A stretch of 40,000 nt of DNA. Source: Geobacter sp. AOG2 (GTDB lineage Bacteria > Desulfobacterota > Desulfuromonadia > Geobacterales > Pseudopelobacteraceae). The notes under the pieces were generated by a model, which made no database searches, was not told the DNA's origin, and saw only the letters and a list, made by a program, of their open reading frames with translations. Made by a program: the position numbers and the translations under genes. Shown here in pieces: positions 23,984 through 33,438 of this stretch. The DNA is taken from contig NZ_BLJA01000001.1 in assembly GCF_019972295.1 (NCBI RefSeq), positions 1,611,927 to 1,651,926 of the forward strand, read 5' to 3'. The stretch's first letter is position 1. Each line of letters opens with the position of its first letter.

Positions 23984-24445
23984 ATGGACATTAAAGATTT
24001 GAAAGTATTGATAAAGATGATTACGGAGACGGATATTACCGAGTTTGAAATGGACAACTCCGATGAAAAGGTCGTCATCCGGCGTGGCCCGAAGACCGAA
24101 TATGTCACCGTCGCAGCGCCCGCTCCCCAGGCCTATGCGGCCCCGCAGCAGCAAGCTCCTGCTGTCGCCCCAGCCGTTGCCGCTGCAGTTGCACCCGTCG
24201 AAGCAGGTGAAACTCTCAATTCGCCCATCGTGGGAACCTTTTATCGGGCGCCTGCGCCGGATGCCGCCCCCTATGTCGAGGTCGGCCAGGTTGTTGAAAA
24301 GGGGCAGATATTGTGCATAGTCGAAGCCATGAAGCTGATGAATGAAATCGAGGCCGAGTATCGCTGCAAAATCGTCAAAATATGTAAGGAAAACGCCCAG
24401 CCGGTGGAGTTCGGTGATGCACTGTTTGTTGTTGAGAAGGCCTAA
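23984..24445 (+). CDS. accB: Acetyl-CoA carboxylase biotin carboxyl carrier protein
   Basis: 153 residues. It carries biotin for acetyl-CoA carboxylase, the first step of fatty-acid synthesis. An N-terminal domain ([18 protein letters not shown]) leads through an Ala/Pro-rich linker to a biotinyl domain with EAMKLMNEI, biotinylated at Lys117. AAGGAG lies 7 bases before the ATG at 23984; a GTG directly precedes it. It is paired with accC. Confidence 0.97.
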   Translation: MDIKDLKVLIKMITETDITEFEMDNSDEKVVIRRGPKTEYVTVAAPAPQAYAAPQQQAPAVAPAVAAAVAPVEAGETLNSPIVGTFYRAPAPDAAPYVEVGQVVEKGQILCIVEAMKLMNEIEAEYRCKIVKICKENAQPVEFGDALFVVEKA

Positions 24446-24474
24446 TTTTACTTCAGTCCAAGGGGTTAACCTCC

Positions 24475-25815
24475 ATGTTCCATAAAGTTCTTATCGCCAA
24501 CCGTGGCGAGATCGCCATCCGTGTGATTCGAGCCTGCAAAGAGTTGGGCATCAAGACTGTTGCCGTCTACTCTCAGGCCGACAGCAACTCGCTCCATGTC
24601 AAGCTGGCCGACGAAAGCGTCTGTATCGGTCCGGCGCCCAGCGCGCAAAGCTACCTCAATATTAACGCCATCATCAGCGCCGCAGAATTGACCGATGCCG
24701 AGGCAATCCATCCCGGTTACGGATTTCTCTCGGAAAACGCCAATTTTGCCGAAGTCTGCGAAAAATGCGGCATTACGTTCATCGGCCCCAGCCCCGAAAG
24801 CATGCGGATAATGGGCGATAAGATCAGTGCCCGCCAAGCGGTTATACAACACGGCGTACCAATCCTGCCCGGCACCAAGGAAGGGGTAAAAACTGTTGAT
24901 GATGCGATCAAGATCGCTAAGGAAATAGGCTTTCCGGTAATCATCAAGGCAACCGCCGGCGGCGGCGGGAGGGGAATGAAGATAGTTCATTCCCAGGCGG
25001 CCTTGCCCAACGCCTTTGCTACGGCTCGTGCCGAGGCTCAGGCCGGTTTCGGTAACCCCGAGGTGTACATCGAGAAATACTGTGAGCGGCCGCGCCACGT
25101 GGAAATCCAGATCCTGGCCGACAAGCACGGACACGTCATCCATTTGGGCGAACGGGACTGCTCCATTCAGCGCCGTCACCAGAAGCTGATCGAGGAGGCC
25201 CCTTCAACGGCAATCACCCCCGAGATGCGTGACGCCATGGGAAGTGCTGCGGTCAACGCTGCCGCTGCCGTCGGTTATAACAGTGTCGGGACGGTAGAGT
25301 TCCTGGTAGACAAGCAAAATAATTTCTATTTCATGGAGATGAATACCCGCGTACAGGTTGAGCATCCGGTGACCGAGATGGTGACCGGCGTCGATATCGT
25401 CCGGGAGCAGATTCTCTCCGCTGCCGGCGTGCCGCTTCGCTACAAACAAAAGGATATCAAGATCAGTGGACATGCTATCGAGTGTCGAATCAACGCCGAG
25501 GACCCGCTGAAATTCACCCCCTGTCCCGGCAAGATCACTGCCTACCATCCGCCGGGAGGGTTGGGGGTGCGAGTGGATTCCTTCGTTTATGACCAATACA
25601 CCGTTGTGCCCTACTACGACTCCATGATCGCTAAACTGATCGTCCACGCCGAGACGCGTGAAGACGCCATCCGGCGTATGTCGCGGGCTCTCGACGAGTA
25701 CATCATCGAAGGGATCAAGACTACCATCTTCTTCCACAAGCGTATTATGACGAACAAGGATTTCATCGAGGGGGATATCGATACCTCTTTCCTCGAAAGG
25801 ATCGTGCTGGAGTGA
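24475..25815 (+). CDS. accC: Acetyl-CoA carboxylase biotin carboxylase subunit
   Basis: 446 residues, the standard size. It carboxylates biotin on AccB with ATP and bicarbonate. Motifs: [20 protein letters not shown] at the N-terminus, [10 protein letters not shown], the ATP-grasp glycine loop [31 protein letters not shown], and [17 protein letters not shown]. It follows accB by 29 bases with AGGGG upstream. Confidence 0.98.
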   Translation: MFHKVLIANRGEIAIRVIRACKELGIKTVAVYSQADSNSLHVKLADESVCIGPAPSAQSYLNINAIISAAELTDAEAIHPGYGFLSENANFAEVCEKCGITFIGPSPESMRIMGDKISARQAVIQHGVPILPGTKEGVKTVDDAIKIAKEIGFPVIIKATAGGGGRGMKIVHSQAALPNAFATARAEAQAGFGNPEVYIEKYCERPRHVEIQILADKHGHVIHLGERDCSIQRRHQKLIEEAPSTAITPEMRDAMGSAAVNAAAAVGYNSVGTVEFLVDKQNNFYFMEMNTRVQVEHPVTEMVTGVDIVREQILSAAGVPLRYKQKDIKISGHAIECRINAEDPLKFTPCPGKITAYHPPGGLGVRVDSFVYDQYTVVPYYDSMIAKLIVHAETREDAIRRMSRALDEYIIEGIKTTIFFHKRIMTNKDFIEGDIDTSFLERIVLE

Positions 25816-25819
25816 CGTT

Positions 25820-26206
25820 ATGGACTTTCCTGAGGAACTGAAATATTCAAAGGAACATGTCTGGGTCAGAGTCGAAGGCAATTCGGCCGTAATCGGCATA
25901 ACCGACTTTGCTCAGGAAGAGTTAGGACCCATTTCCGGCGTCGAATTGCCGGAAGAGGGCGACGAGGTGGAACAGGACGATTCCGTAGGTTCCATCGAGG
26001 CGCGCAAGACGGTGGCTGATATCTATGCCCCCTTCAGCGGGACGGTGCGTACCATCAACCACGAGGCAGTCGACAACCCCGCCCTGTTAAACGATGACCC
26101 CTATGACGGAGGTTGGTTGCTGGAGGTTACGATCAACGACCAAGACGAACTGAAGGGGTTCATGTCGGCCGACGACTATGCCGACTATGTCGAAAACAAG
26201 GATTAA
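25820..26206 (+). CDS. gcvH: GcvH-type lipoyl carrier protein
   Basis: 128 residues, the normal size. GcvH shuttles the aminomethyl group in glycine cleavage via lipoyl-lysine. KYSKEHVWVRVEG, VIGITDFAQEELGPISGVELP and the lipoyl site around Lys63 (SIEARKTVADIYAPFSG) fit the family, though the site reads EARKTVAD rather than the commoner ES(V)KA(A/V)SD. It starts 4 bases after accC, far from any gcvT/gcvP in this window. A general lipoyl/octanoyl carrier role is possible, perhaps for the E2 at 33439. It ends at a terminator. Confidence 0.92.
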   Translation: MDFPEELKYSKEHVWVRVEGNSAVIGITDFAQEELGPISGVELPEEGDEVEQDDSVGSIEARKTVADIYAPFSGTVRTINHEAVDNPALLNDDPYDGGWLLEVTINDQDELKGFMSADDYADYVENKD

Positions 26207-26230
26207 TTTTTCGGCGCATATGTGCTACAA

Positions 26231-26268
26231 AGGGCGGGATAGATGCCTATCCCGCCCTCTTGTTTTGA
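26231..26268 (+). terminator. Rho-independent terminator after gcvH
   Basis: The perfect 12-bp stem AGGGCGGGATAG/CTATCCCGCCCT (26231-26258, loop ATGC) is followed by CTTGTTTTG. It closes the aro-acc-gcvH transcript. The apparent ATG at 26243 for the next gene lies in its loop and is not a real start. Confidence 0.85.
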
Positions 26269-26281
26269 AAGGAACCGGACC

Positions 26282-27769
26282 GTGCGTTCACCCATCGTAC
26301 TGTTTGTGGTATTGATGTCTCTGCCGTCTCTTGCAGCGGCCGCCGACACGCCGATCTCCCTTTCGCTCAACGAGGCGATCCGCATGGCGGTGGAGAAGAA
26401 TCTGGACGTGAGGGCTGAACTGTACAACCCAGCCCAGTTAGAGGCTGACATCAACCGTAACAGGGCGATCTACGACCCGCTTCTAACCCTGCAAACCAGC
26501 TACAGCGATTCTACCGTGCCCTCGACGGCCACGGGTAGTACCAGCTCCAGCTATGGCCGCACATATCAGGCCGACGCTTCCCTGGCACAACTCTTCTGGA
26601 CCGGCGCAACCGCAACAGCCGGCTTCAACAACAACTACAACAGCACCAATAGCATCGGTACTTTGAGCAACTACTGGGAATCGACTCTGGGGCTCACGGT
26701 CACTCAACCGCTGCTGAAGAATTTTGGGCGCGAGAATACCGATATCAATATTAACGTCTCGCGTCTCTCCAAGTTTGCCTCACTGGAACACTTCAATACC
26801 GTCCTTTTGAATACTGTCACCCAAGTCAGAACCGAATATTTCAAGCTTTATAGCCTGCGGGAGCAGTTACAAGTTGCAAGTACCTCGCTTGAACTGGCGC
26901 GCAAGATTCTGAGCGATACCAAGGCCCAGGTTGCTGCCGGTGTTCTGCCCGCTATGGAGATCACCAATGCCGAATTCGGCGTCTACTCACGGGAAAAGGA
27001 CTTGATAGATGCCGAGAGGGCGGTAAGTGATGAAGTTGATGTCCTGCGACTTCTGTTGCAGATCAAGGGGAAAGGGGATATCGTCACGGTGGATCAGCCT
27101 CGTCATGATGCTTATGCCGTGAACGAAAATACGTCGCTTAAACGGGCCATGGACCGTCCCGACATTAAGGAGCTGCGCCGCAACCTGGATATTGCCGAAC
27201 TTCAGACACGCATCTACAATAACAAGGTTCAGCCCGACTTGTCGTTTGCCGCCTCCGCCTCTCTGGTCGGCCTCAATCACACCTATCCCCGCAATCTGGA
27301 AACGCTCTCGTCGGCCGATAATCCTGCCTGGAGCCTCGGCCTGACCTTTACCTACCCACTGGGCAACAATGCAGCAGAAAACGATTACCGTAAAAGCCGC
27401 CTCAAGACCGAACAAACTGCTGTACAGATCCGAAGCCTTGAGGAAAACGCCGCCAATGACGTCAAGAGCGCCATCCGGGGTATCACCAGCACCTACAAAC
27501 AGATCGCCGTGGCCGAGCGGGGCAGGGCCTATGCCGAGGAACGCCTCAAAGCCTATCTGCGCAGGAAGGATGTCGGTCTTGCCACCAACAAGGATGTATT
27601 AGATGTGGAAAATGACCTTGTGGCAGCCAAAAACAACCAAATCGCGGCGGTGGTGAACTACGATAATGCCATTACCCATCTGTGGCAGGTAACCGGCGAA
27701 CTTCTGGAACGGCAAGGTATCCGCGTCGTAGAAGACGATGCGGACAAACTCTACAAGAATATACGCTGA
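26282..27769 (+). CDS. TolC-family outer-membrane channel/efflux protein
   Basis: 495 residues from the GTG at 26282, with AAAGGA about 9 bases upstream. A signal peptide (MRSPIVLFVVLMSLPSLAAA) precedes an outer-membrane efflux protein fold: LSLNEAIRMAVEKNLDVRAE at the start of the first repeat, a porin-like region (SYSDSTVPST, TATAGFNNNYNS), then long coiled-coil helices in two halves (GLATNKDVLDVENDLVAAKNN near the end). TolC-type trimers form exit ducts for efflux pumps or type I secretion. No membrane-fusion or pump gene is adjacent. The stop overlaps the mqnA ATG. Confidence 0.92.
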   Translation: MRSPIVLFVVLMSLPSLAAAADTPISLSLNEAIRMAVEKNLDVRAELYNPAQLEADINRNRAIYDPLLTLQTSYSDSTVPSTATGSTSSSYGRTYQADASLAQLFWTGATATAGFNNNYNSTNSIGTLSNYWESTLGLTVTQPLLKNFGRENTDININVSRLSKFASLEHFNTVLLNTVTQVRTEYFKLYSLREQLQVASTSLELARKILSDTKAQVAAGVLPAMEITNAEFGVYSREKDLIDAERAVSDEVDVLRLLLQIKGKGDIVTVDQPRHDAYAVNENTSLKRAMDRPDIKELRRNLDIAELQTRIYNNKVQPDLSFAASASLVGLNHTYPRNLETLSSADNPAWSLGLTFTYPLGNNAAENDYRKSRLKTEQTAVQIRSLEENAANDVKSAIRGITSTYKQIAVAERGRAYAEERLKAYLRRKDVGLATNKDVLDVENDLVAAKNNQIAAVVNYDNAITHLWQVTGELLERQGIRVVEDDADKLYKNIR

Positions 27770-28590
27770 TGCTCACTATTGGCCGCATAGACTACGCAAA
27801 CGTCACTCCCCTGTTTCACGCACTCAAGGCACATTTTCCCTGCGACGGCTATCGGTTCACCGCCGGGGTCCCGGCTCGCCTGAATGCCATGCTCGCCGCT
27901 GAGGAAATTGATGTCTGCCCTTCATCCTCAATAGAATATGCCATTCATTCCGAGCGCTACCTCATTCTGCCCGATCTCTCCATAAGCAGTGTCGGCCCGG
28001 TTGCCAGCGTTCTACTCTTCTCCCGTGTTCCCATAGAAGAGCTTGACGGCAAGGAGGTGTTATTGAGCGCGGAATCGGCTACATCCGTCAACCTGCTCAG
28101 GATACTCCTGGGTAAGTGTTTTGGCCAATCCTGCCGGTATACTGTATCCTCCAGCCCGCTGACCGAGGCGCTTCGCACGGCGCCCGCCATGTTGCTGATC
28201 GGGGATGCCGCGTTGCGTTCGTCCATGTCAGAAACCGGCCTGCGGATCTACGATTTGGGATCGCTCTGGTATGAATGGACCGGGTTGCCATTTGTATTTG
28301 CCCTGTGGTTTTGTACCCGTGCCGCCGTAAGGGAACGGTATCAGGAAGTGCGGCTGCTGGCTGACCAACTTGTCCAGGCCAAAGGGTATGCGGATCAGGA
28401 GCGGGAGTTTATTGCGGATGCGGTGCCTGAAATGGCATGGATGGGGCGTGAGGGGCTTATAAGATACTGGCGGGAGAATATTTCCTACGAATTGGGGGGG
28501 GCGCAACAAGAGGGATTGCGACTGTTCTACCGATATGCGGCGGAGCTTGGATTGATCCCGCATGCCCCCGAGTTGCACTTTTTTAAATAG
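27769..28590 (+). CDS. mqnA: Chorismate dehydratase (futalosine menaquinone pathway)
   Basis: 273 residues from the ATG at 27769, which shares one base with the preceding stop (TGATG). MqnA removes water from chorismate to give 3-enolpyruvylbenzoate, the first step of the futalosine route. The N-terminal [16 protein letters not shown], the substrate-site segment [17 protein letters not shown] and the later LLIGDAAL match the periplasmic-binding-protein-like MqnA family. Chorismate comes from aroC in the upstream operon. It converges with the Nudix gene and overlaps its end by 8 bases. Confidence 0.92.
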   Translation: MLTIGRIDYANVTPLFHALKAHFPCDGYRFTAGVPARLNAMLAAEEIDVCPSSSIEYAIHSERYLILPDLSISSVGPVASVLLFSRVPIEELDGKEVLLSAESATSVNLLRILLGKCFGQSCRYTVSSSPLTEALRTAPAMLLIGDAALRSSMSETGLRIYDLGSLWYEWTGLPFVFALWFCTRAAVRERYQEVRLLADQLVQAKGYADQEREFIADAVPEMAWMGREGLIRYWRENISYELGGAQQEGLRLFYRYAAELGLIPHAPELHFFK

Positions 28591-29086
28591 GTGAATGTTT
28601 TGTGCCCCATGAAACAAGAATCCGGCCAGTCGCCGTTTGTCGCCCGGAGCCGACAACAGCGGCATAGTCGGCCAGTATCCTGGCGTGGTCGAAGCAGAGC
28701 GGGGACGGCAGTTCCTCAAGTCTGAAGAGCGCCAGGTTGGCCGCGTCGTCGGCGGCACGGGGAATCCCGCTTCCCTGCGCCACAAAAACCGTTGAAATGG
28801 TGTGCATACGCGCATCCCGCTCCGGGTCCGAGTAGCATCCCAGTAAGCGCAGGTTGCCGATCTCCAATGACGTTTCTTCTTTTGCTTCCCGTCGCGCCGC
28901 TTCTTCAAGCGATTCCCCGTAGTCCACGAAACCTCCCGGCAATGCCCAGCCATGAGGCGCATTTTTGCGCTCGATCAGCACAATGCGGCCATCGATCTCG
29001 ATGATGATATCCACCGTTGGGAAGGGGTTGCGGTACTGTCTGACCGGAGAGCCGCACGAAGGGCAGGTAAGCGTATCAAAGGACAT
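28583..29086 (-). CDS. Nudix hydrolase with N-terminal zinc-ribbon motif
   Basis: 167 residues from the ATG at 29086, with GGGAGGT upstream. A short CPSCGSP motif, half of a possible zinc ribbon, precedes a Nudix domain with the box [22 protein letters not shown] (written here in two parts: [14 protein letters not shown], then [13 protein letters not shown]); the catalytic RExxEE Glu residues are intact, while the usual Gly after EE-x is Ser. Such enzymes hydrolyse nucleoside diphosphate derivatives or ADP-ribose; the substrate here is not clear. It is probably cotranscribed behind the PxxKW gene only if that gene's terminator is passed. Confidence 0.9.
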   Translation of the reverse strand: MSFDTLTCPSCGSPVRQYRNPFPTVDIIIEIDGRIVLIERKNAPHGWALPGGFVDYGESLEEAARREAKEETSLEIGNLRLLGCYSDPERDARMHTISTVFVAQGSGIPRAADDAANLALFRLEELPSPLCFDHARILADYAAVVGSGRQTATGRILVSWGTKHSPI

Positions 29087-29126
29087 GGTAAACCTCCCGG
29101 CTGCCGCCGAGGCTACGCCTCGGCAC

Positions 29127-29155
29127 ACAAAAAAAGGGGGAACATGGTTCCCCCT
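29127..29155 (-). terminator. Rho-independent terminator of the PxxKW gene
   Basis: On the minus strand a perfect 9-bp stem AGGGGGAAC/GTTCCCCCT (29135-29155, 3-base loop) is followed by seven T residues and G. It ends the PxxKW gene before the Nudix gene. Confidence 0.88.
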
Positions 29156-29182
29156 CCGTACTGGTACGAAAAGATACGACGC

Positions 29183-29473
29183 TTACTTCTTCTTGCCGCC
29201 GGATGCCTTCTTGGAGGCTTTGAGGGGGTTGACCCTGACATCTTCCACCTTGATTTCCACCTTGACGTGGCTGGCGAAGTTGCAGAGGCCATTGGCCCAT
29301 TTTTTGGCCGGAGCCGGATAGGCGCTGCAAACCTGACCAATGGAACCGGTTACGATGCGCTCGCATCCTTCACAATTTTCAACTACGATCTGGCAGGAGC
29401 CGTCCGGGAAAACACACCCCTGTTTGCCCCAAAAGGTACACTCGGTACCGGGAAGTACAGTCTGACACTGCAT
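29183..29473 (-). CDS. PxxKW family cysteine-rich protein
   Basis: 96 residues with eight cysteines (3, 12, 20, 27, 34, 37, 49, 64), a CEGC pair at 34-37, and the family's Pro-x-x-Lys-Trp motif (PAPAKKW, residues 53-59). The C-terminus is very basic (ASKKASGGKKK). AGGAGGAAG precedes the ATG. The family is small and largely confined to anaerobic deltaproteobacterial-type lineages; its function is unknown, but the cysteines suggest metal or Fe-S binding, or disulfides. It is a single-gene transcript with its own terminator. Confidence 0.85.
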   Translation of the reverse strand: MQCQTVLPGTECTFWGKQGCVFPDGSCQIVVENCEGCERIVTGSIGQVCSAYPAPAKKWANGLCNFASHVKVEIKVEDVRVNPLKASKKASGGKKK

Positions 29474-29640
29474 GCTTCTTCCTCCTAAAGTATTCTGTAT
29501 TGAAATCTAACTGTAACAAGTATGGTTGAAAAAAGTCAACAGGAAAAATCCTTGAAATTATGACCTGTTTGACTTGACGGACGGACGTTGGTGTATTACC
29601 TTAATACGACAAAAGATGTCTTGTTTTTGGGAGGCGTATC

Positions 29641-31059
29641 ATGCGAATCGCTTTTGGAACGTCCGGATGGCGCGGCATTCTCTGCGAAGACTTCATTTTT
29701 GACAATGTCAGGGTGGTTATCCGGGCCATTGCCGACCACCTCATCGCCTCCGGGGAACAGCACAAAGGAGTGATAGTAGGCTGCGATACCCGTTTCATGG
29801 GGCAGCGTTTTGTCGAAGAGGCGGCGCGGGTTTTTGCGGGCGCGGGCGTCAAGGCCTACCTGTGTGAACGTGATACCCCCACGCCGGTCATCTCATTCGA
29901 AATACTGCGGCGTCATGCCGCCGGCGCCGTCAACTTTACCGCCAGCCATAATCCGCCCGAATACAACGGGGTCAAGTTCTCGCCCTCCTGGGGGGGGGCG
30001 GCGCTGCCTGAGACCACCACCGATATCGAACAACGGGCCAACAGTATGCTGGGTTCGGCCTGCTGTTCAACAAGCCTTTCCTTTGATGATGCGTCACGCC
30101 AGGGGCTCCTGGAGCGCATTGACCCCCGGCAGGGATACTTGAAAGCGTTGGAAAACAAGGTTGACTTTGATGCCATTGCGCACCTTGGGAAGGTGGCGCT
30201 TAATCCACTGTACGGCACCGGGCGGGGGTATCTGGATGAGCCGCTTAAGCAGCGCAATATTCCTTATGCCATTATCAACGACCATCTGGATCCGTACTTC
30301 GGCGGCCAGCCACCCGAGCCGTCCGAAAGTCATATCCCCGATTTTATCGCTATGGTCAAAAGCGACCCGGCAATTCGTCTGGGGTTGGCAACCGACGGCG
30401 ACGCCGACCGTTTCGGCATCTTGGACAGCGACGGTTCCTACATCGAGCCCAACTACATCATCGCCCTGCTTCTTGATTACCTGATAAGGGTGCGTAAACT
30501 GGAAGGGGGCGTGGCCCGTAGTGTCGCCACCTCCCACCTGATCGATGCCGTAGCCCGAAAACACGGCATCCCGGTCTATGAGACGCCGGTCGGCTTCAAA
30601 TATGTCGGCGAACTGATCAGCCAGGACAAGATCGTTATTGGCGGCGAAGAAAGCGCCGGGCTCTCAATCAAGGGGCATGTGCCCGAAAAAGACGGTATTC
30701 TGGCCTGTTTCCTGGTGGCGGAGATGGTAGCCCGGGAGGGAAAGACCATCCGGGAGTTGTTGGAACGGCTCTATGGCGAGGTAGGACGTTTCATCACTCG
30801 CCGAGACAACCTCAAGCTATCACCGCAACTGGAGAGCGAGTACGCAAAAAAGATTACGACACTTCCCGCCGAGGTCGCCGGGACCAAGATCAAGGAGGTG
30901 ATCAGGATCGACGGGACCAAACTGCTGCTGGAAGACGGCAGTTGGATACTTTTTCGCAAGTCGGGCACTGAGCCGGTGGTGCGCCTCTATGGTGAGGCGG
31001 CCACGGAAGCAAGGCTGGCGGAGGTTATGGCATCGGGACGAAAGTTTATAATGGGGTGA
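29641..31059 (+). CDS. Phosphoglucomutase/phosphomannomutase (alpha-D-phosphohexomutase)
   Basis: 472 residues; ATG at 29641 with GGGAGG upstream. It interconverts hexose 1- and 6-phosphates. The four family sites are visible: the phosphoserine loop TASHNPPEYNG (Ser102), the metal loop DGDADRFG (252-259), the sugar-specificity loop GGEESAGLSIKGH, and the phosphate-binding RKSGTEPVVRLY near the C-terminus. Sugar specificity (glucose or mannose) cannot be decided by eye. It stands alone between the PxxKW gene and nifU and could supply sugar nucleotides for polysaccharide. Confidence 0.93.
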   Translation: MRIAFGTSGWRGILCEDFIFDNVRVVIRAIADHLIASGEQHKGVIVGCDTRFMGQRFVEEAARVFAGAGVKAYLCERDTPTPVISFEILRRHAAGAVNFTASHNPPEYNGVKFSPSWGGAALPETTTDIEQRANSMLGSACCSTSLSFDDASRQGLLERIDPRQGYLKALENKVDFDAIAHLGKVALNPLYGTGRGYLDEPLKQRNIPYAIINDHLDPYFGGQPPEPSESHIPDFIAMVKSDPAIRLGLATDGDADRFGILDSDGSYIEPNYIIALLLDYLIRVRKLEGGVARSVATSHLIDAVARKHGIPVYETPVGFKYVGELISQDKIVIGGEESAGLSIKGHVPEKDGILACFLVAEMVAREGKTIRELLERLYGEVGRFITRRDNLKLSPQLESEYAKKITTLPAEVAGTKIKEVIRIDGTKLLLEDGSWILFRKSGTEPVVRLYGEAATEARLAEVMASGRKFIMG

Positions 31060-31177
31060 ACATTGACAGGGTGCGGGGGATAGAAACCCATAAAAAGGGC
31101 GTTGTATCCCGGTAATTCCTGCTGCAAGGTAACGGAAGTCTTTTCGAATACATTCAATACGCAAGGAGACCATCACC

Positions 31178-32053
31178 ATGTGGGACTATACACCAACCGT
31201 AAAAGATCATTTTCTCAATCCCCGTAACGTGGGGGATATCCCTGATGCTGACGCTGTCGGCGAGGTAGGTAGCTTGGCGTGCGGCGACGCCCTGAAACTC
31301 TATCTCAAGTTGGACGACAACAAGGACAAGATCGTTGACGCCAAATTTCAGACCTTTGGCTGCGCCAGCGCCATCGCCTCCTCGTCGGCCCTGACCGAGA
31401 TGGTGAAGGGCAAGAACCTGGATGAGGCCCTGGCCATCAGCAATCAGGACATTGCCGAGTTTCTGGGTGGGCTGCCGGAGGAGAAGATGCACTGCTCGGT
31501 GATGGGACAGGAAGCGCTGGAGGTTGCCATTGCCAAATACCGTGGCCATGAGGTGAAGCCTCACGACCACGACCACGATCACGGCCCGAGCTACCCCGAC
31601 CAAGAGGGAACCATTGTTTGTAAATGTTTCGGCATCACCGATGTCTTCCTGAAAAAGGTGATCGAAACCAATAAGCTGACCACGGCCGAACAGGTGACCC
31701 ATTTTACCAAAGCTGGCGGCGGCTGCGGCGGCTGTATTCCTCGGATCAAGGAGTTAATCGCCGAGGTGATGGGCGGCCAGCAGTCCGAAGAAACTCGGAA
31801 GCGGCCTGAAAAACTTTCTAATATGAAAAAGATGCAGATGATCCAGGAGGTTCTGGAGCGGGATATCCGGCCTCTGTTGTGGGCCGACGGCGGAGACCTG
31901 GAACTGATCGACATCGACGGTCCCAAGGTGCAGGTGGCCTTCCGTAAGGCGTGTGCAGGCTGTGCATCTTCCGGCTACACCTCCCGCGTGGTGGAGCAGA
32001 AACTGCGCGACCTAGTGGCGGAGGACATCGTGGTTGAGGAGGTCGCGGCATGA
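31178..32053 (+). CDS. nifU: NifU iron-sulfur cluster scaffold, three-domain
   Basis: 291 residues; AAGGAG precedes the ATG. An IscU-like N-terminal scaffold has Cys35, Cys62 and Cys106. A central [2Fe-2S] BFD-like domain has Cys148, Cys150, Cys183 and Cys186. A C-terminal Nfu domain has CAGC (Cys259, Cys262). The linker before the central domain is a His/Asp cluster (KPHDHDHDHG) that could bind metal. NifU assembles Fe-S clusters from sulfur delivered by NifS, whose ATG overlaps its stop. No nitrogenase genes are near, so general Fe-S assembly is likely. Confidence 0.95.
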   Translation: MWDYTPTVKDHFLNPRNVGDIPDADAVGEVGSLACGDALKLYLKLDDNKDKIVDAKFQTFGCASAIASSSALTEMVKGKNLDEALAISNQDIAEFLGGLPEEKMHCSVMGQEALEVAIAKYRGHEVKPHDHDHDHGPSYPDQEGTIVCKCFGITDVFLKKVIETNKLTTAEQVTHFTKAGGGCGGCIPRIKELIAEVMGGQQSEETRKRPEKLSNMKKMQMIQEVLERDIRPLLWADGGDLELIDIDGPKVQVAFRKACAGCASSGYTSRVVEQKLRDLVAEDIVVEEVAA

Positions 32054-33225
32054 AAGAAATCTATCTGGACAATAACGCCACCACCAAGGTGGACGAGGCG
32101 GTCTTCGAGGAGATGCGCCCCTATTTCTGCGAACTGTACGGCAACCCCAGTTCCATGCATTTCTTCGGCGGCCAGGTACAACAGAAGGTGGACGAGGCCC
32201 GTAAACGTGTGGCCGCACTCCTGGGTGCCTCGCCGGACGAGATTATCTTCACCGCCTGTGGCACCGAGAGCGACAACGCTGCCATTCGTTCAGCCCTGGA
32301 GGTCTTCCCGGAAAAACGCCACGTCATCACCTCTCGTGTGGAACATCCGGCCGTACTGACCCAGTGTCGCAATCTGACCCAGAAAGGGTACCGGGTCAGT
32401 GAGATCGGCGTGGATAGCGAGGGGCGGCTGGACATGGAGGAGTTGAAGGCTGTGGTAGATGCTGATACGGCCATTGTATCGCTAATGTACGCCAACAACG
32501 AGACCGGCGTGATTTTCCCCATCGAGGAGGCTGCCGCCATCGCCAAGGCCAAGGGGGCGCTGTTTCATACGGACGCCGTCCAAGCCGTAGGCAAGGTTCC
32601 GATCAACCTGGCGGCCTCGAAGATCGACATGCTGTCGCTCTCCGGCCATAAACTGCACGCGCCCAAAGGGATAGGCGTGCTCTATCTGCGCCGTGGCACC
32701 CCCTTTCGCCCCTTCATGGTGGGAGGACACCAGGAGAAGAGCCGCCGCGCCGGTACGGAAAATGCCGCCGCCATCATCGCCCTAGGTAAGGCCTGCGAAC
32801 TCGCCGGGCAAAACATGGTGACCGAGAATACTCAGGTAAAGGCTTTGCGTGACCGCTTGCAGAACGAACTTATGGCCCGTATCCCCCATGCCCGCATCAA
32901 CGGTGGCGCTGCCGAGCGCCTCCCCAATACTGTGAACATCGCCTTTGAGTTCGTAGAGGGTGAAGCGATCCTGCTTTTGCTCAACGAGTTGGGTATCTGC
33001 GCTTCGTCGGGAAGCGCCTGTACTTCCGGCTCTCTGGAACCGTCTCACGTGCTGCGGGCTATGGGTGTGCCCTTTACCTGCGCCCACGGCTCGATCCGCT
33101 TCTCGCTCTCCTGTTATACCACTGACGCCGAGATCGACACGGTCATCCGCGAACTGCCGCCGGTCATTGCCCATCTGCGGCAGATGTCGCCTTTTGGCAG
33201 GGAGTTTCTCAAGGAACAGGGTTGA
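32050..33225 (+). CDS. nifS: Cysteine desulfurase NifS
   Basis: 391 residues. A PLP enzyme that takes sulfur from cysteine for NifU. MKEIYLDNNATTKVDEAV at the N-terminus, the PLP lysine in SLSGHK (Lys201), the HTDAVQAVG cofactor Asp, and the persulfide Cys324 in SSGSACTSG are present. It overlaps nifU by four bases (ATGA). A strong terminator follows. Confidence 0.96.
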   Translation: MKEIYLDNNATTKVDEAVFEEMRPYFCELYGNPSSMHFFGGQVQQKVDEARKRVAALLGASPDEIIFTACGTESDNAAIRSALEVFPEKRHVITSRVEHPAVLTQCRNLTQKGYRVSEIGVDSEGRLDMEELKAVVDADTAIVSLMYANNETGVIFPIEEAAAIAKAKGALFHTDAVQAVGKVPINLAASKIDMLSLSGHKLHAPKGIGVLYLRRGTPFRPFMVGGHQEKSRRAGTENAAAIIALGKACELAGQNMVTENTQVKALRDRLQNELMARIPHARINGGAAERLPNTVNIAFEFVEGEAILLLLNELGICASSGSACTSGSLEPSHVLRAMGVPFTCAHGSIRFSLSCYTTDAEIDTVIRELPPVIAHLRQMSPFGREFLKEQG

Positions 33226-33316
33226 GTATTATCGGTTTTATCTGCTGGAATTACATGTGATGCCGATAGTGATTGCCACGAACCAAATAGAGCAACTATG
33301 AAAACAGCAGACCCCG

Positions 33317-33352
33317 CAGGGGGCGGCCGCAGAATGGCCGCCCCCTGTTTTT
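33317..33352 (+). terminator. Rho-independent terminator after nifS
   Basis: The perfect 12-bp stem CAGGGGGCGGCC/GGCCGCCCCCTG with a 7-base loop is followed by TTTTT. It separates nifUS from sucB. Confidence 0.93.
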
Positions 33353-33438
33353 ACTGGCGTATCGGGGAAAATGCGTTAGAATAAAATTCGGCCGTCCCGA
33401 TGAGGCGGTGATTGACCCTTTTGGGAGGAGTATTTATT

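Noticed and set aside
27682-27768. Upstream start for mqnA
   Set aside because: The extension is a second-frame reading of the TolC-family gene; the MqnA family begins at the ATG at 27769.
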